From an uncultured Lachnospiraceae bacterium (GTDB taxonomy: Bacteria; Bacillota; Clostridia; Lachnospirales; Lachnospiraceae), in NCBI GenBank assembly GCA_934343915.1, contig CAKRIL010000027.1:1-40063 (forward strand): a DNA stretch of 40,063 nt, read 5' to 3'. A model generated the notes under the pieces. That model saw only the letters and a list, made by a program, of their open reading frames with translations. It was not told the DNA's origin and searched no databases. The first letter of the stretch is position 1, and the number at the start of each line of letters is the position of its first letter. Of this stretch, positions 38,958-40,063 are shown one piece after another. The position numbers and the translations under genes are program-made.

Positions 38958-39656
38958 CTATATCTTTTTCAACAAAAGGTGATGAAAAAATGCAATATCC
39001 CTGTACTCCGGAATCTGTGCCACTCTGGACTCAAGCTGCACCATCTTCTTCTGCCAGTCTTCATCTCCATGCTTCTGCTGATTCTGCTGCAAATCCCAAA
39101 AAGTTCTTATTCCAAAAACATTAATAATATCCAGTCCCGGTTCCCACACGATAATATCATTATCCTCATAATACCTGATATCTCCAAACTTCGAAGCCGT
39201 GCTGTTCTTACCATCGAGGAGTGCATTTGCCTTGTCAAAATCATCGAGCAGAACCATCATCTGCATTACACGTCCCGGTCTGTTATGCTTCGCAACAGAT
39301 AAAATTCCACCCGTTTTAAGTACTCTGGTTAAAGCTTTTATCACGTTCGCCTTGTCATCAATATATTCGAGTACATTATGGCATATAATAATGTCAAAAG
39401 ACTCATCAGCAAATGTCGATAAAGCATTGACATCACCAATTATCTGTGTGTACTGATAATCTTTCCACGCATTTTTCAACATCTCCTCCGATGGTTCCAC
39501 TGCAATTACCTCATTTTTGTCCGCAAAATGATTCGCCGTGATTCCTTCACCGCTTCCAAAATCAAGTATCCTCTTCCCTTCTATTTCTCCCATCTGTCTC
39601 CAAATTATTCTCTTAAATAGTCTCTCCCATGCCGGGAGCTCTGTAATCTCGTGCAT
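38958..39656 (-). CDS. Class I SAM-dependent methyltransferase
   Basis: The 232-residue protein has motif I RILDFGSGEGITANHFA near residue 30, the acidic strand VIAVEPSEEML, motif IV FDIIICHNVLEYI and motif V/VI LKTGGILSVAKHNRPGRVMQ, the UbiE/SmtA-type small-molecule methyltransferase pattern. The substrate is unknown. GGGAGG lies five bases before the ATG at 39656, and a longer in-frame extension has no support. It is a lone gene; the sequence just upstream is a decayed HAD gene. Confidence 0.85.
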   Translation of the reverse strand: MHEITELPAWERLFKRIIWRQMGEIEGKRILDFGSGEGITANHFADKNEVIAVEPSEEMLKNAWKDYQYTQIIGDVNALSTFADESFDIIICHNVLEYIDDKANVIKALTRVLKTGGILSVAKHNRPGRVMQMMVLLDDFDKANALLDGKNSTASKFGDIRYYEDNDIIVWEPGLDIINVFGIRTFWDLQQNQQKHGDEDWQKKMVQLESRVAQIPEYRDIAFFHHLLLKKI

Positions 39657-39657
39657 A

Positions 39658-39891
39658 TTATCCTCCCTTTGAAATAAAAAAGCCCATCCACAAACCAGGT
39701 GCGCACGATACCAACTGAGGTGTATATAGTTGAACGTTATACACAATTAACGGTATTTTGGCATCCAGGCCTTTTGTAACCTTCTTAGCAGTTACATATG
39801 ACCTTGCCGTTGCATACGAAAATAAACCACCATTTTCTGTTAGTCTATTTATCACCCTACATGTATGTTCAGATAATGTTTCATCCAATAT
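39658..39891 (-). pseudogene. Fragment of a HAD-superfamily (Cof-type) hydrolase
   Basis: On the minus strand the frame reads ILDETLSEHTCRVINRLTEN, then GGLFSYATARSYVTAKKVTK and GLDAKIPLIVYN, which is the motif I-to-II stretch of Cof-type HAD phosphatases. The first motif (DxDGT) has been lost or overwritten, and after VYN the expected NGA continuation is replaced by an unrelated tail ending at 39658. About 50 residues out of some 270 remain. Confidence 0.6.
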
Positions 39892-40063
39892 AATTATCAA
39901 CGACATATATTGATGACTTTGCCTGCTTATAAATGGACTCATATACCTCATCTGCACTACTGAATTTTGCATTAAACATGAGCCACTTTTCATCATCATC
40001 TGAAACAAAGCTGTTCATCATATCAGCCAACTCAGATTTTGTCACAACATCCTTCAAGCCTTC
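39881..40063 (-). pseudogene. Fragment ending ...IYVVDNYIG, broken by fusion to the HAD fragment
   Basis: From the right edge a minus-strand frame runs EGLKDVVTKSELADMMNSFV, a DDDEKWLMFNAKF stretch and SSADEVYESIYKQAKSSIYV ending VDNYIG, then TGA at 39881-39883. The pattern of an Ala-x-x-x-Ile strand ending V-D-N-Y resembles the C-terminal phospholipase-D-like segment of phage-type or RhuM/ORF6N-like proteins, which continue well past this point. The rest is replaced by the HAD fragment in another frame. The upstream part lies outside the window. The family call is tentative. Confidence 0.45.

Noticed and set aside
1..40063. CRISPR array, prophage, tRNA or rRNA genes
   Set aside because: No regularly spaced direct repeats, no phage structural genes and no recognisable cloverleaf or rRNA sequence were found by eye.

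Overview
The window reads as chromosomal DNA of an anaerobic Firmicute, most likely a gut or rumen Lachnospiraceae (Clostridia). The evidence is a class I hybrid cluster protein, a stand-alone SufC/SufB-like iron-sulfur pair, cytoplasmic GH3/GH32/GH43-type glycosidases, an ATC-hydrolase family protein, AGGAGG-type ribosome binding sites and sigma-A promoters. I saw no rRNA, tRNA, CRISPR array, prophage or complete insertion sequence.

Layout. 0-5.4 kb (minus strand): a broken or edge-truncated ABC exporter under a MarR-type palindrome, an MmcQ-MGMT fusion, hcp, and a c-di-GMP phosphodiesterase with a dead GGDEF domain. 5.6-9.8 kb: a GT4 glycosyltransferase (+), then a phosphatase-methyltransferase-nitroreductase operon (-). 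10.2-12.7 kb: an AraC regulator (+) and the sufC-sufB-like pair (-). 12.9-19.9 kb: a MetE-like methyltransferase, a LysR regulator, a GH32 fructosidase, a divergent GH43-like enzyme, an ATC hydrolase and a second LysR. 20.0-24.3 kb: a decay zone (23-codon stub, MATE pump with a C-terminal deletion, beheaded nitroreductase, esterase tail, uvrA-like gene reduced to its two ends) around an intact abiEi-abiEii pair. 24.6-29.8 kb: an alpha/beta hydrolase, a GH3 beta-glucosidase, azlCD and a lipoprotein. 30-38.7 kb (minus strand): one tightly packed operon larE-larB-larC followed by a five-gene nickel/peptide-type ABC importer, preceded by a DUF3842 gene and a small coiled-coil/HTH gene. 39-40 kb: a methyltransferase and a chimera of two gene fragments.

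The most unusual signal is a dispersed family of about 235-306 bp elements (A 9873-10178, B 14082-14316 on the minus strand, C 14446-14734; D 18884-18960 is a mini-derivative). Their primary sequence diverges, but the same nested fold is kept by compensatory changes in at least five helices. The wobble pairs I found all make sense on one strand only, which points to an RNA. All six apical loops are A-NGGA, the signature of CsrA/RsmA-bound hairpins. Two copies have terminal inverted repeats whose tips carry outward TTGACA boxes. I know of no name for this family.

How the genes work together: LarB and LarE make the pyridinium bis-thiocarboxylate precursor, LarC inserts nickel, and the adjoining importer presumably supplies it. 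No larA-like apo-enzyme lies in the window. SufC and the SufB-like protein would form a minimal iron-sulfur scaffold serving proteins such as Hcp. All function calls come from reading motifs and context; no database search was run.
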